NCBI RefSeq assembly: GCF_000878135.1 | Contig: NZ_JXQZ01000039.1 | Span: 27,358-91,357 of the forward strand | Length of the DNA: 64,000 bases | Direction of reading: 5' to 3' | Origin: Frigoribacterium sp. MEB024 | GTDB lineage: Bacteria; Actinomycetota; Actinomycetes; Actinomycetales; Microbacteriaceae | Part shown: in pieces, positions 43,225 to 55,818 of the stretch | How the letters are laid out: each line of letters opens with the position of its first letter | How positions within the stretch are numbered: the first letter of the stretch is position 1 | The notes under the pieces: model-generated | Told to the model about the DNA's origin: nothing | The model's database searches: none | Seen by the model: only the letters and a program-made list of their open reading frames with translations | Translations under genes and position numbers: made by a program

Positions 43225-43258
43225 AGGAGGCGGCCCGCGGTGATGCGGACCGCCTCCT
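43225..43258. terminator. Terminator hairpin after typA
   Basis: 14-bp stem (AGGAGGCGGCCCGC with one wobble pair) and 6-base loop, 29 bases past the typA stop on the minus strand. Confidence 0.7.
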
Positions 43259-43287
43259 CGGCGGATGGTGCTGTGGAGCGCTGCCGC

Positions 43288-45198
<1,911 letters not shown>

Positions 45199-45311
45199 GG
45201 ATGTATTCCTTACGAGAAGAGAGAGGGGGAAGTGGTCGGGTCAGAGCCCGGCGAAGACAGTCTACGGCACGTGGTAAAGGGACCCCTCCGCCGAGGGTTT
45301 CCCGAGGGCGA

Positions 45312-45332
45312 GGGGGACGCTTCCGGTCCCCC
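45312..45332. other. Small hairpin in the typA / secreted-peptide divergent gap
   Basis: Seven-base arms GGGGGAC/GTCCCCC with a 7-base loop in the 211-bp gap 45199-45409. Function unclear; the rest of the gap shows only the two ribosome-binding sites. Confidence 0.35.
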
Positions 45333-45409
45333 ACATGACCTCTTGTCACCTTTTGGTGCCGGTGGGAGCGTGAAGTCCTGGGCCACTCGCCCACCGAACG
45401 GAGGACACC

Positions 45410-45637
45410 ATGAAGAAGCGCATCGCATCCGTGTTGTTGGGTCTCGGCCTCGTCGCCGGCGCCGTCGCCGCCCCTGCTGCCGCACAAGCGGCGGTCGCCA
45501 GCACCTCACCCGGTTACTCGTCCCTGAACGCCTGCAACGCCGGGGCCAAGACGTACCGCCAGACCGGACTCACGATCACGTCGGCCTGCACGTACTACTC
45601 GGGGTCCAAGACCTGGAACTTCACCTACAGCGCCTGA
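45410..45637 (+). CDS. Small secreted protein with one cysteine pair
   Basis: 75 residues. Basic start MKKR, hydrophobic core and an AQA cleavage site near residue 27, leaving a mature peptide of about 48 residues rich in Ser, Thr and Tyr with Cys42 and Cys60, probably one disulfide. GGAGG four bases before the ATG is a strong ribosome-binding site, and a 23-bp terminator follows, so it is a well-expressed independent gene. I do not recognise a family; an exported antimicrobial or surface peptide is possible but unproven. Confidence 0.65.
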   Translation: MKKRIASVLLGLGLVAGAVAAPAAAQAAVASTSPGYSSLNACNAGAKTYRQTGLTITSACTYYSGSKTWNFTYSA

Positions 45638-45650
45638 CGCCGACCGTCGT

Positions 45651-45700
45651 CCGCGACCACGAAGGGCCCCGCCGTCCGGCGGGGCCCTTCGTGGTCGCGG
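45651..45700. terminator. Very strong bidirectional terminator
   Basis: Perfect 23-bp stem with a 4-base loop (GTCC) between the secreted-peptide gene and the convergent peptide-transporter operon. Confidence 0.9.
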
Positions 45701-45706
45701 AACGAC

Positions 45707-47464
45707 TCAGCGGCCGAACTCGAAGTTCGCGCCGGGGATCGCTTCGAGCAGTTCGCGCGTGTACTGCTGGGCCGGGTTCGCGAAGATGTCGTCGGTCGTG
45801 CCCGCCTCGACGACGCGACCCTTCTGCATGACGCTGACGTTGTCCGCGATGAGGCGGACGACGGCGAGGTCGTGCGTGATGAAGAGGTAGGTCAGCCCGA
45901 GTTCGGTCTGCAGGTCGGTGAGCAGGTCGAGGATCTGCCCCTGGACGAGGACGTCCAGGGCCGAGACCGCCTCGTCGAGGACGATGACGTCGGGCTTGAG
46001 CGCGAGCGCCCGAGCGACGGCGATGCGCTGGCGCTGACCACCGGAGAGCTCGTTCGGGTACCGGTTGACCGTCGACGCGGGCAGGGACACCTGATCGAGC
46101 AACTCGCGGACGCGGGCTTGACGACTGGACCGGTCGCCGATGCCGTGCGTGACGAGCGGTTCGGCGATCGTGTTGCCCACGCTGTACATGGGGTCGAGCG
46201 AACCGTAGGGGTCCTGGAAGACCGGCTGGACCCGACGACGGAAGTCGAAGAGGTCTCGGCCCTTCAGGGCTCCGACGCTCTGCCCGTCGACCGACACGGT
46301 GCCCGACGTGATCGACTCGAGCTGGAGGACGAGCTTGGCCACGGTCGACTTGCCCGAGCCGGACTCGCCCACGAGCGCCATGGTCGTGCCCCGCGGGATC
46401 GAGAACGACACGTCGTCGACGGCCCGCAGATCGGTGGTCTTGAACCCGCCCTGACGGATCTTGTAGACCTTGGACAGGTTCGTCACCGAGATGTACTCGG
46501 AGTCCTTCTTGCCGGCCTCCTCGCGCTGACGGGCGCGAGCGATGAGCTCGGCGTCGTCGGCGCCTTCGTCGGAGATCGCGAGCCCGTGGGAGTGCGTGGG
46601 CGCGATGCTCGACTGGATGCGCTGGCTGGCCAACGAAGGAGCGGCGGCGACGAGTCGCTGCGTGTAGGGGTGCTGAGGGTTGGCGAGGATCTCTTGGGAA
46701 GGCCCCGACTCGACGACGCGACCCTTGTACATGACGACGAGCTTCTCGGCTCGTTCGGCGGCGAGGCCGAGGTCGTGCGTGATGAAGAGCACCGAGGTGC
46801 CGTAGTCGCGGGTCAGGGTCTCGAGGTGGTCGAGGATGCGTCGCTGGACGGTCACGTCGAGGGCCGAGGTGGGCTCGTCCGCGATCAGGAGCTTGGGCCG
46901 CGACGACAGGCCGATCCCGATCAGCACACGCTGGCGCATGCCGCCCGAGAACTGGTGCGGGAACTGCTTGAGGCGGTCGCCCGCGTCGTTGAGTCCGGCC
47001 TCTTTCAGGACGTCGACGGCTCGCTGGCGCACGGCCTGCTTGCCCGTCGCGACGCCGTTCGCCCGGATGGCCTCCTCGACCTGGAAGCCGATGCTCCACA
47101 CGGGGTTGAGGTTCGACATGGGGTCCTGCGGCACGTAGCCGATGTCGCGACCGCGGATGGCCTGCATCTCGGACGCGCTGACCTTCGTGAGGTCCTTGCC
47201 CTCGAAGAGGATCTGGCCACCCGTGACTTCACCCGTGCCGGGCAGCAGGTCGATGATCGACGTGGCGGTCGTCGACTTGCCCGAGCCGGACTCGCCCACG
47301 ATCGCGAGGCTCTCGCCCTGGCGGATCGTCAGGTCGACCCCGCGCACGGCGTCGACGTACCCGGCCTGCGTCTTGAAGCCGATCTTCAGGCCCTTGATCT
47401 CGAGCAGGGGCGTCGACGACGACGCGGTGCCGGCCGTCTCGGGTCGGGTTGAGGTGTCGGTCAT
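45707..47464 (-). CDS. Peptide ABC transporter, fused double ATP-binding protein (OppD-OppF type)
   Basis: 585 residues joining two nucleotide-binding domains. Each has Walker A GESGSGKST, the signature motifs FSGGMRQR and LSGGQRQR, and Walker B LLIADEPTSALDV and VIVLDEAVSALDV. OppD/F-type C-terminal extensions follow each domain; the linker (about 285-325) is helical and charged. It powers uptake of peptides or related substrates. In the second domain Walker B has EAVS rather than EPTS, as is common in OppF-like halves. The start overlaps the oppC stop as ATGA. Confidence 0.93.
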   Translation of the reverse strand: MTDTSTRPETAGTASSSTPLLEIKGLKIGFKTQAGYVDAVRGVDLTIRQGESLAIVGESGSGKSTTATSIIDLLPGTGEVTGGQILFEGKDLTKVSASEMQAIRGRDIGYVPQDPMSNLNPVWSIGFQVEEAIRANGVATGKQAVRQRAVDVLKEAGLNDAGDRLKQFPHQFSGGMRQRVLIGIGLSSRPKLLIADEPTSALDVTVQRRILDHLETLTRDYGTSVLFITHDLGLAAERAEKLVVMYKGRVVESGPSQEILANPQHPYTQRLVAAAPSLASQRIQSSIAPTHSHGLAISDEGADDAELIARARQREEAGKKDSEYISVTNLSKVYKIRQGGFKTTDLRAVDDVSFSIPRGTTMALVGESGSGKSTVAKLVLQLESITSGTVSVDGQSVGALKGRDLFDFRRRVQPVFQDPYGSLDPMYSVGNTIAEPLVTHGIGDRSSRQARVRELLDQVSLPASTVNRYPNELSGGQRQRIAVARALALKPDVIVLDEAVSALDVLVQGQILDLLTDLQTELGLTYLFITHDLAVVRLIADNVSVMQKGRVVEAGTTDDIFANPAQQYTRELLEAIPGANFEFGR

Positions 47465-48414
47465 CGACGTGCCCTCGCCTTCGGGTCGAGGGCGTCGCGC
47501 ACGACGTCGCCCATGAGGAGGAACGACAGCACCGTCACGGACAGCGCCGCCGCGGGCCAGAACAGGGGCATCGGCGCGACACGGAGCGAGTTGCGGGCCG
47601 CGTTGATGTCGTTGCCCCATGACATGGTGCTCGGCGGCAGCCCGATGCCGAGGAACGACAGCGTCGCCTCGGCCACGATGAACGTTCCGAGCGAGACGGT
47701 CGCCACGACGATGACCGGGGTGATGGCGTTCGGCACGACGTGCCGGACCAGGATGCGGAAGCGGGACACCCCGAGCGCGGCCGAGGCCGTCACGTAGTCG
47801 GCGGCCCGGGCGCTGAGGACCGAACCGCGCATGACACGCGCGATCTGGGGCCAGGCGAACACCGACAGCACGAGAGCAACGGTGAGCGGCGTCCGAGTCG
47901 GCAGGATCGACATCAGCACGATGGCACCGAGGACGGTGGGGATCGCGAAGAAGATGTCGCCGATGCGCGAGACGACCGCGTCGAGCCATCCGCCGTAGAA
48001 GCCGGCCAGCGAGCCGATCACGATGCCGACGACGGTGACGATGATCGTCGCGATCAGACCGACGGTCAGCGAGGCACGGGTGCCCCAGACGATGCGGGCG
48101 AACACGTCGGTGCCCTGGAACGTGAAACCGAGCAGATGGCCGGCCGACGGACCCTCGTTGCTCCGGGGCAGGTCGGCGGCGGTCGGCGAGACGCTGGTGA
48201 ACAGCCCGGGGAAGAGCGCCACCACGATGACGACGACGATGAGGAACGCCGCGATCCAGAACGTCGGGCGACGCTTCATGGCGTCCCACGCGTCGTTCCA
48301 GCTGCTGCGGGGTTTCTCGGACTCGTCGATCGCGTCGACGGCCTTGACGGGCGTCTCGTCGAGATCGGCGACGAAGTGGTCGGCGGACAACGCCGACGAG
48401 TCGTTACTTGGCAT
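47461..48414 (-). CDS. Peptide ABC transporter permease (OppC/DppC type)
   Basis: 317 residues. Cytosolic N-terminal tail of about 50 residues, then six helices. The EAA loop DYVTASAALGVSRFRILVRHVVPN and the OppC_N domain are present. It pairs with the OppB-type permease. Overlaps the permease gene ahead of it by 11 bp and the ATPase gene behind it by four. Confidence 0.92.
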   Translation of the reverse strand: MPSNDSSALSADHFVADLDETPVKAVDAIDESEKPRSSWNDAWDAMKRRPTFWIAAFLIVVVIVVALFPGLFTSVSPTAADLPRSNEGPSAGHLLGFTFQGTDVFARIVWGTRASLTVGLIATIIVTVVGIVIGSLAGFYGGWLDAVVSRIGDIFFAIPTVLGAIVLMSILPTRTPLTVALVLSVFAWPQIARVMRGSVLSARAADYVTASAALGVSRFRILVRHVVPNAITPVIVVATVSLGTFIVAEATLSFLGIGLPPSTMSWGNDINAARNSLRVAPMPLFWPAAALSVTVLSFLLMGDVVRDALDPKARARR

Positions 48415-49333
48415 AGCGGATCCTCGGGTCGAGAAGGGCGTACAGCAGGTCGACGAGGAGGTTGGCGATCATGAAGATGATCACCATCACGGCGACGAAC
48501 GAGACGACGGTGGGGCCCTCGCCGAGCGTGATCGCTCGGTAGACGGTGCCGCCGACGCCCTGGATGTTGAAGATTCCCTCGGTGACGATGGCACCGACCA
48601 TCAGCGAACCGATGTCGACACCGAGATAGGTGACGACGGGGACGAGCGAGTTGCGCAGGATGTGCACGGTGACGACGCGGCCACGGGTGAGCCCCTTGGC
48701 CGAGGCGGTGCGCACGAAGTCGGCGCTCGAGTTCTCGGACACGGAGGCGCGGGTCAGCCGCACGATGTACGCGAACGACACCGAGGCGAGCACGATGGCC
48801 GGCAGGACCAGTTCGTCCCACGGCGCCTGAGAGCTGACCGTCGTGCGGAACAGGCCGAGCTGGATGCCGAAGACGTACTGCAGCAGGAAGCCGATGACGA
48901 ACGTCGGCACCGAGATCAGCAACAGGCTGACGACGAGGGCGCTCGTGTCGAAGAGCTTGCCCTTGCGGAGGCCCGCGATCAGACCGACGACGATGCCGGC
49001 GACGGCCTCGAAGAGCAGGGCGAGCATCGCGAGTCGGAACGTGATGGGGAACGCCCGGATCAGCTCGTCGACCACGGGACGACCGGAGAAGGTCGTGCCG
49101 AGGTCGCCGGTGAAGAGGCCGCCGATGTACAGCAGGTACTGCACGATGAACGGCTGGTCGAGGTTGTACTCGGCGCGGATGGCCTCGATGACGGCCGGCG
49201 ACGGGGTCTTGTCACCGAACAGCGCCGCCACGGGGTCACCGGGCAGCGCGAAGACCATGAAGTAGATGAGGAACGTCGCCCCGAAGAAGACGGGGATCAG
49301 TTGGAGGAGCCGGCGTCCGGTGTACCAGAGCAT
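48404..49333 (-). CDS. Peptide ABC transporter permease (OppB/DppB type)
   Basis: 309 residues, six helices. N-terminal signature YTGRRLLQLIPVFFGATFLIYFMV, large outer loop (about 30-100) and EAA loop DFVRTASAKGLTRGRVVTVHILRN. A conserved-position loop carries RLTRASVSENS, encoded opposite copy 6 of the 13-bp motif. Follows the substrate-binding lipoprotein gene across a 149-bp gap with a hairpin. Confidence 0.93.
   Translation of the reverse strand: MLWYTGRRLLQLIPVFFGATFLIYFMVFALPGDPVAALFGDKTPSPAVIEAIRAEYNLDQPFIVQYLLYIGGLFTGDLGTTFSGRPVVDELIRAFPITFRLAMLALLFEAVAGIVVGLIAGLRKGKLFDTSALVVSLLLISVPTFVIGFLLQYVFGIQLGLFRTTVSSQAPWDELVLPAIVLASVSFAYIVRLTRASVSENSSADFVRTASAKGLTRGRVVTVHILRNSLVPVVTYLGVDIGSLMVGAIVTEGIFNIQGVGGTVYRAITLGEGPTVVSFVAVMVIIFMIANLLVDLLYALLDPRIRYAK
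48743..48755 (+). repeat. 13-bp polar motif GGAGGCGCGGGTC, copy 6
   Basis: Exact copy antisense to the OppB-type permease, in a loop conserved in permeases (TRASVSE), so here protein function may constrain it. Confidence 0.6.
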
Positions 49334-49406
49334 CAGGCTTCCTCAGACGTCTGCGCGTGCATCGTTATCGCAATCGTGTGGAGGGAGGGGTGGGTGGGCC
49401 CGCCGA

Positions 49407-49442
49407 AGGGGCCCGGACAGTGCGAACACTGCCCGGACCCCC
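49407..49442 (-). terminator. Intercistronic hairpin between the binding protein and permease genes
   Basis: Imperfect stem (arms of about 15 bp with two wobble or mismatch positions) and CGAA tetraloop. Such hairpins after binding-protein genes commonly attenuate read-through and stabilise the upstream mRNA; that role is inferred. Confidence 0.6.
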
Positions 49443-49482
49443 TCGAGCGTCGGTCGAGCGCGTGAGCGACGACCTTACTTGG

Positions 49483-51105
49483 TTACTTGGTGATGTTCTC
49501 GTAGATCGGCACGGAGTCCCAGCCGTACTCGACGTTGCTCACCGTGTCGGCCCAGACGCCGTTGACGTTCGCATACCACAGCGGGATGATCGGCAGGTCC
49601 TTGAGCAGGACCTCCTGAGCCTTCTGGTACGAAGCGTTCGCATCGTCGACGTCGCTCGCCGCGCTGCCCTCGGCGAGCAGGTCGTCGAACTCGGGGTTCG
49701 AGTACTTGCCGTCGTTCGAGCTGCCGCTCGTGGCCATCGTCGGGTACAGGAAGTTGTACAGCGACGGGTAGTCGGCCTGCCAGCCCGAACGGAAGGCGCC
49801 GGTCATGGCACCACCCGAGGCGTCGGTGCGGAACTCGGCGAAGGTCGGGTAGGGCTTGCCCTCGGCCTTGATGCCCAGCGTCTTCGAGATGTTCGCGGTG
49901 ACCGCGTCCACCCACTCCTGGTGTCCACCGTCGGAGTTGTAGCCGATGGTGAACGTGGTGTCGCCGTAGGGCGAGATCGCGTCGGCCTGGTCCCAGAGGT
50001 CCTTGGCCTTGTCGGCGTCGAACGAGAGGACGCTCTCGCCCTCGAGCTCGTCGGTGTAACCGGGGATGACGGGCGAGGTGAAGTCCTTGGCCGGCGTCCG
50101 CGTGCCCTGGAAGATGACCTTCGTGACGTCGTCGCGGTTGATGGACATCGAGATGGCCTGACGACGCAGGTTGCCCTCTTCGTCGTCGCCGAAGTGCGCG
50201 AGGTACTGCGGGATCGTCATGCCCTGGAAGACCGCGGCGGGCTGGTTGACGTTCGTGTCGGGGAAGTCGCTCTGGTACGTCTGGAACGCCGCCGGGCCGA
50301 TCTGGTCGAGCACGTCGAGGTTGCCACCCTGCACGTCGGCGTAGGCCGAGTCGAGCGAGGTGTAGAAGTTGATGTCGAGCCCGCCGTTCTTCGGCTTGCG
50401 GTTGCCGTCGTAGTCGGGGTTCGTCTTGAGCTTGATGCCCTGGTTGTGCGTCCAGGCGCCTTCACCGTCGAGCATGTACGGACCGTTGCCGACCGGGTTC
50501 TCACCGAACGCGGCGGGGTCGGCGTAGAACGATTCCGGCAGCGGCGAGTAGGCCGAGTAGCCGAGGCGCAGGGGGAAGTCGGCCTCGGGGGTGTTGAGCG
50601 TGACCGTGAACTCGGTCGGGCTCTCGACGGTGAGGTCGAGGTCGCTCTGCGCGGTGTCGCTGTAGCCCTTGAAGTTCTCGAAGAACGAGCTGCCGGACGA
50701 GTTCGCGACGTTGTCGAAGCTGGCCGCCCAGTTCCAGGCCTTCGTGAACGACTCGCTCGTGACGTCGGTGCCGTCGGTGAACTTCCAGCCGTCCTTGAGG
50801 GTGACGGTCCACACGGTGGCGTCGTCGCTCTCGATGCTCTCGGCGACCTCGTTCTTGGTGGTGCCGTCGGCGTTGTAGCTGACCAGACCGGCGAAGATCG
50901 AGGTGACGATGCGGCCACCGCCGGTCTCGGTGGTGTTCGACGGGACGAGCGGGTTCTCGGGCTCGGTGCCGTTCGTCTTGATGATCGCGGAAGCGTCACC
51001 GGACGACGAGTTGTCGTCCCCGCTGCCGCTGGCGCAACCGGTGAGGACGAGTGCTGCCGTCCCCACGACGGCGACGGCCGACAGGCCCATGCGCGTCTTC
51101 TTCAA
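49483..51105 (-). CDS. Peptide ABC transporter substrate-binding lipoprotein (family 5)
   Basis: 540 residues. Lipobox LTGC with Cys24, then a family 5 solute-binding fold (OppA/DppA) with GGRIVTSIFAGLVSYN near the start and PYMLDGEGAW in the middle. It captures peptides outside the membrane for the permeases and ATPase encoded downstream. The start is TTG (51103-51105), supported by a perfect AGGAGG four bases upstream; no in-frame ATG or GTG fits the signal peptide as well. Confidence 0.94.
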   Translation of the reverse strand: MKKTRMGLSAVAVVGTAALVLTGCASGSGDDNSSSGDASAIIKTNGTEPENPLVPSNTTETGGGRIVTSIFAGLVSYNADGTTKNEVAESIESDDATVWTVTLKDGWKFTDGTDVTSESFTKAWNWAASFDNVANSSGSSFFENFKGYSDTAQSDLDLTVESPTEFTVTLNTPEADFPLRLGYSAYSPLPESFYADPAAFGENPVGNGPYMLDGEGAWTHNQGIKLKTNPDYDGNRKPKNGGLDINFYTSLDSAYADVQGGNLDVLDQIGPAAFQTYQSDFPDTNVNQPAAVFQGMTIPQYLAHFGDDEEGNLRRQAISMSINRDDVTKVIFQGTRTPAKDFTSPVIPGYTDELEGESVLSFDADKAKDLWDQADAISPYGDTTFTIGYNSDGGHQEWVDAVTANISKTLGIKAEGKPYPTFAEFRTDASGGAMTGAFRSGWQADYPSLYNFLYPTMATSGSSNDGKYSNPEFDDLLAEGSAASDVDDANASYQKAQEVLLKDLPIIPLWYANVNGVWADTVSNVEYGWDSVPIYENITK

Positions 51106-51346
51106 TGTTCCTCCTGATGCGGGAAAGGACGCAGCACTGTGCCCAGGGGCCGTGCCGCGTTGGATGGTGTGAGCCTAGGCATCCCGTTCGGGCATCACCA
51201 AACCCCGACGACAACGGTTACACGACGGAAACCAACTCGCCGGATCGTTGCGTCGGCATGCAGTTCGTTGCGCGTGAGGCCTGAAGTTCGCATGAATCGG
51301 CTGCGAGAAATCCGCCACCTGGCAGGTATTGTTCTCCGCCACGGCA

Positions 51347-51359
51347 GGAGGCGCGGGTC
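51347..51359 (+). repeat. 13-bp polar motif GGAGGCGCGGGTC, copy 7
   Basis: Exact copy in the 288-bp gap 51106-51393 between the divergent oppA-type and CPBP genes. The rest of the gap shows promoters only. Confidence 0.7.
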
Positions 51360-51380
51360 GGCCCACCCACGCCGGTCCCG

Positions 51381-51386
51381 TACGAT
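51381..51386 (+). promoter_or_regulatory. Putative -10 element (TACGAT), leaderless start
   Basis: TANNNT hexamer ending seven bases before the GTG at 51394, with no Shine-Dalgarno sequence between. Confidence 0.4.
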
Positions 51387-51393
51387 CGCCCCC

Positions 51394-52221
51394 GTGAGCC
51401 GCCCCCACGACCCCACCCCCGCCGCGACACCACCCGATGACCTCGCACCGCGCCCGGCACGGATGACCCGAGCGCGCCTCCGGGTCGAGATCGCGATCGT
51501 CCTCGGTCTCTCGCTCGGCGCGTCGGCCGTGTACTCGGTGCTCTCGATCGTGAACCGGCTCACCCAGCAGACCGCGCTGTCGCAGCAGACCGCCACGCTG
51601 AACTCGCCGCTCAGCAGTCGCGAGTTCTTCGACCTCGCCTACCAGGTGCTCGGCGTGGCGGTCGACCTCGTGCCGGTGCTGCTCGTGGCCTTCCTGCTGT
51701 GGCGCGAGGAGCGGCCACACCTGGGTCGGCTCGGCGTCGACTTCTCGCGCGCCGGCCGGGACACCCTCGGTGGCGTCGGCCTGGCCCTCGCGATCGGCAT
51801 CCCGGGCATCGGCCTCTACCTCGCGGGCAAAGCCCTCGACCTCACCGTCACGGTGGTGCCGACGAACCTCGGCGAGCACTGGTGGACCGTCCCCGTGCTG
51901 CTGCTCTCGGCCCTGCGGGCCGGGGTGACGGAAGAGGTGATCGTCGTCGCGTACCTGTTCGCGCGCCTCCGCGACCTCGGCTGGCGGACCTGGTCGATCA
52001 TCGTGACGGCGGCCCTGCTGCGGGGCAGCTACCACCTCTACCAGGGGTTCGGCGCGTTCGTGGGCAACGTCGTCATGGGCGTCGCGTTCGGCTGGCTCTA
52101 CGTGCGCTTCGGCCGGGTGCTGCCGCTCGTCGTCGCGCACGTCCTGATGGACGCGGCCGTCTTCGTGGGCTACCCGTGGGCCGCCACGACCTTCCCGGCG
52201 CTCTTCGGCCTCCCGTCCTGA
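51394..52221 (+). CDS. CPBP-family intramembrane metalloprotease homologue
   Basis: 275 residues with about seven helices. CPBP (Rce1-like) motifs: Glu-Glu in GVTEEVIVVAYLF, His in LLRGSYHLYQGFG and His in VVAHVLMDAAVF. The EExxxR arginine of active members is not in its usual place (EEVIVVAY), so activity is uncertain. A 35-residue Pro/Asp-rich cytosolic leader precedes the first helix. GTG 51394 chosen because of the -10 element; an ATG at residue 31 is also possible. Substrate unknown. Confidence 0.8.
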   Translation: MSRPHDPTPAATPPDDLAPRPARMTRARLRVEIAIVLGLSLGASAVYSVLSIVNRLTQQTALSQQTATLNSPLSSREFFDLAYQVLGVAVDLVPVLLVAFLLWREERPHLGRLGVDFSRAGRDTLGGVGLALAIGIPGIGLYLAGKALDLTVTVVPTNLGEHWWTVPVLLLSALRAGVTEEVIVVAYLFARLRDLGWRTWSIIVTAALLRGSYHLYQGFGAFVGNVVMGVAFGWLYVRFGRVLPLVVAHVLMDAAVFVGYPWAATTFPALFGLPS

Positions 52222-52266
52222 CGCCCCGGGTGGGCCGAACCGGACCGCCACGGCCGGAACCGGGTC

Positions 52267-52467
52267 TTGACACCCGTCCGGGGGGCGAGTCTGATGGACG
52301 CACGGGTCACGGCGATCCGAGCTAGCCACACAGCGTGAGCTGTCCCCCGGGCGTCGATCGGGACGGTCGCCGCTACGTGAACGCCCTCCGCGACACTCGG
52401 CGGCCGACGTCCGAGGGACCCAGAGGAAACCGTCACCGCCCGACGGGATCGGGCGGTGACGGTTTCC
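52267..52467 (+). ncRNA. Candidate small RNA between CPBP and gcvP
   Basis: TTGACA (52267-52272), a 17-base spacer and TCTGAT (52290-52295) could start a transcript near 52302. The following 120 bases contain a GTGA-loop hairpin (52330-52343) and end in the 19-bp terminator at 52425-52467. No open frame with a ribosome-binding site is seen. The -10 is imperfect and the terminator may simply serve CPBP and gcvP, so this is tentative. Confidence 0.3.
52425..52467. terminator. Strong bidirectional terminator
   Basis: Perfect 19-bp stem with a 5-base loop, 22 bases past the gcvP stop on the minus strand and about 200 bases past the CPBP stop. Confidence 0.85.
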
Positions 52468-52489
52468 CGTCCGTGGAGCGGGCCGTGGC

Positions 52490-55413
<2,924 letters not shown>

Positions 55414-55417
<4 letters not shown>

Positions 55418-55791
55418 TCGGCGGTCAGCGCGACGTACTCGTCGCGCGAGAGCAGGCCCTGGCCGTCGGTCGACGACAAGGTGATCTTGATGAGCCAGCC
55501 CTCGCCGAACGGGTCACTGTTGACGAGATCGGGGCTGTCGACGACGGCCTGGTTGGCCTCGAGCACGGTGCCGAGCGCGGGGGCGAAGAGCTCTCCGACC
55601 GACTTCGTCGACTCGATCTCGCCGACGACCGTGCCGGTCTCGACCTCGGTGCCCTCGGCGGGAAGGTCGACGTAGACGACGTCGCCCAGCTTGTCGGCCG
55701 CGTAGTCGGTGATGCCCACGGTGGCGGTGTCGCCGTCGATCAGGAGCCACTCGTGCTCGGCGGTGTACTTCAGTGCGGTGAGATCGGTCAT
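55414..55791 (-). CDS. gcvH: Glycine cleavage system H protein
   Basis: 125 residues. Lipoyl domain with the modified Lys63 in [12 protein letters not shown]. It shuttles the aminomethyl group between P, T and L proteins. Its lipoylation and the L protein are not encoded here. Coupled to gcvP through ATGA; 27 bases after gcvT. Confidence 0.97.
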
Positions 55792-55818
55792 GGCCGGTCC
55801 TTTCGAGGGAGGGGGTGC

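Noticed and set aside
52267..52467. 6C RNA family
   Set aside because: The two C-rich hairpin loops that define 6C RNA are not present.
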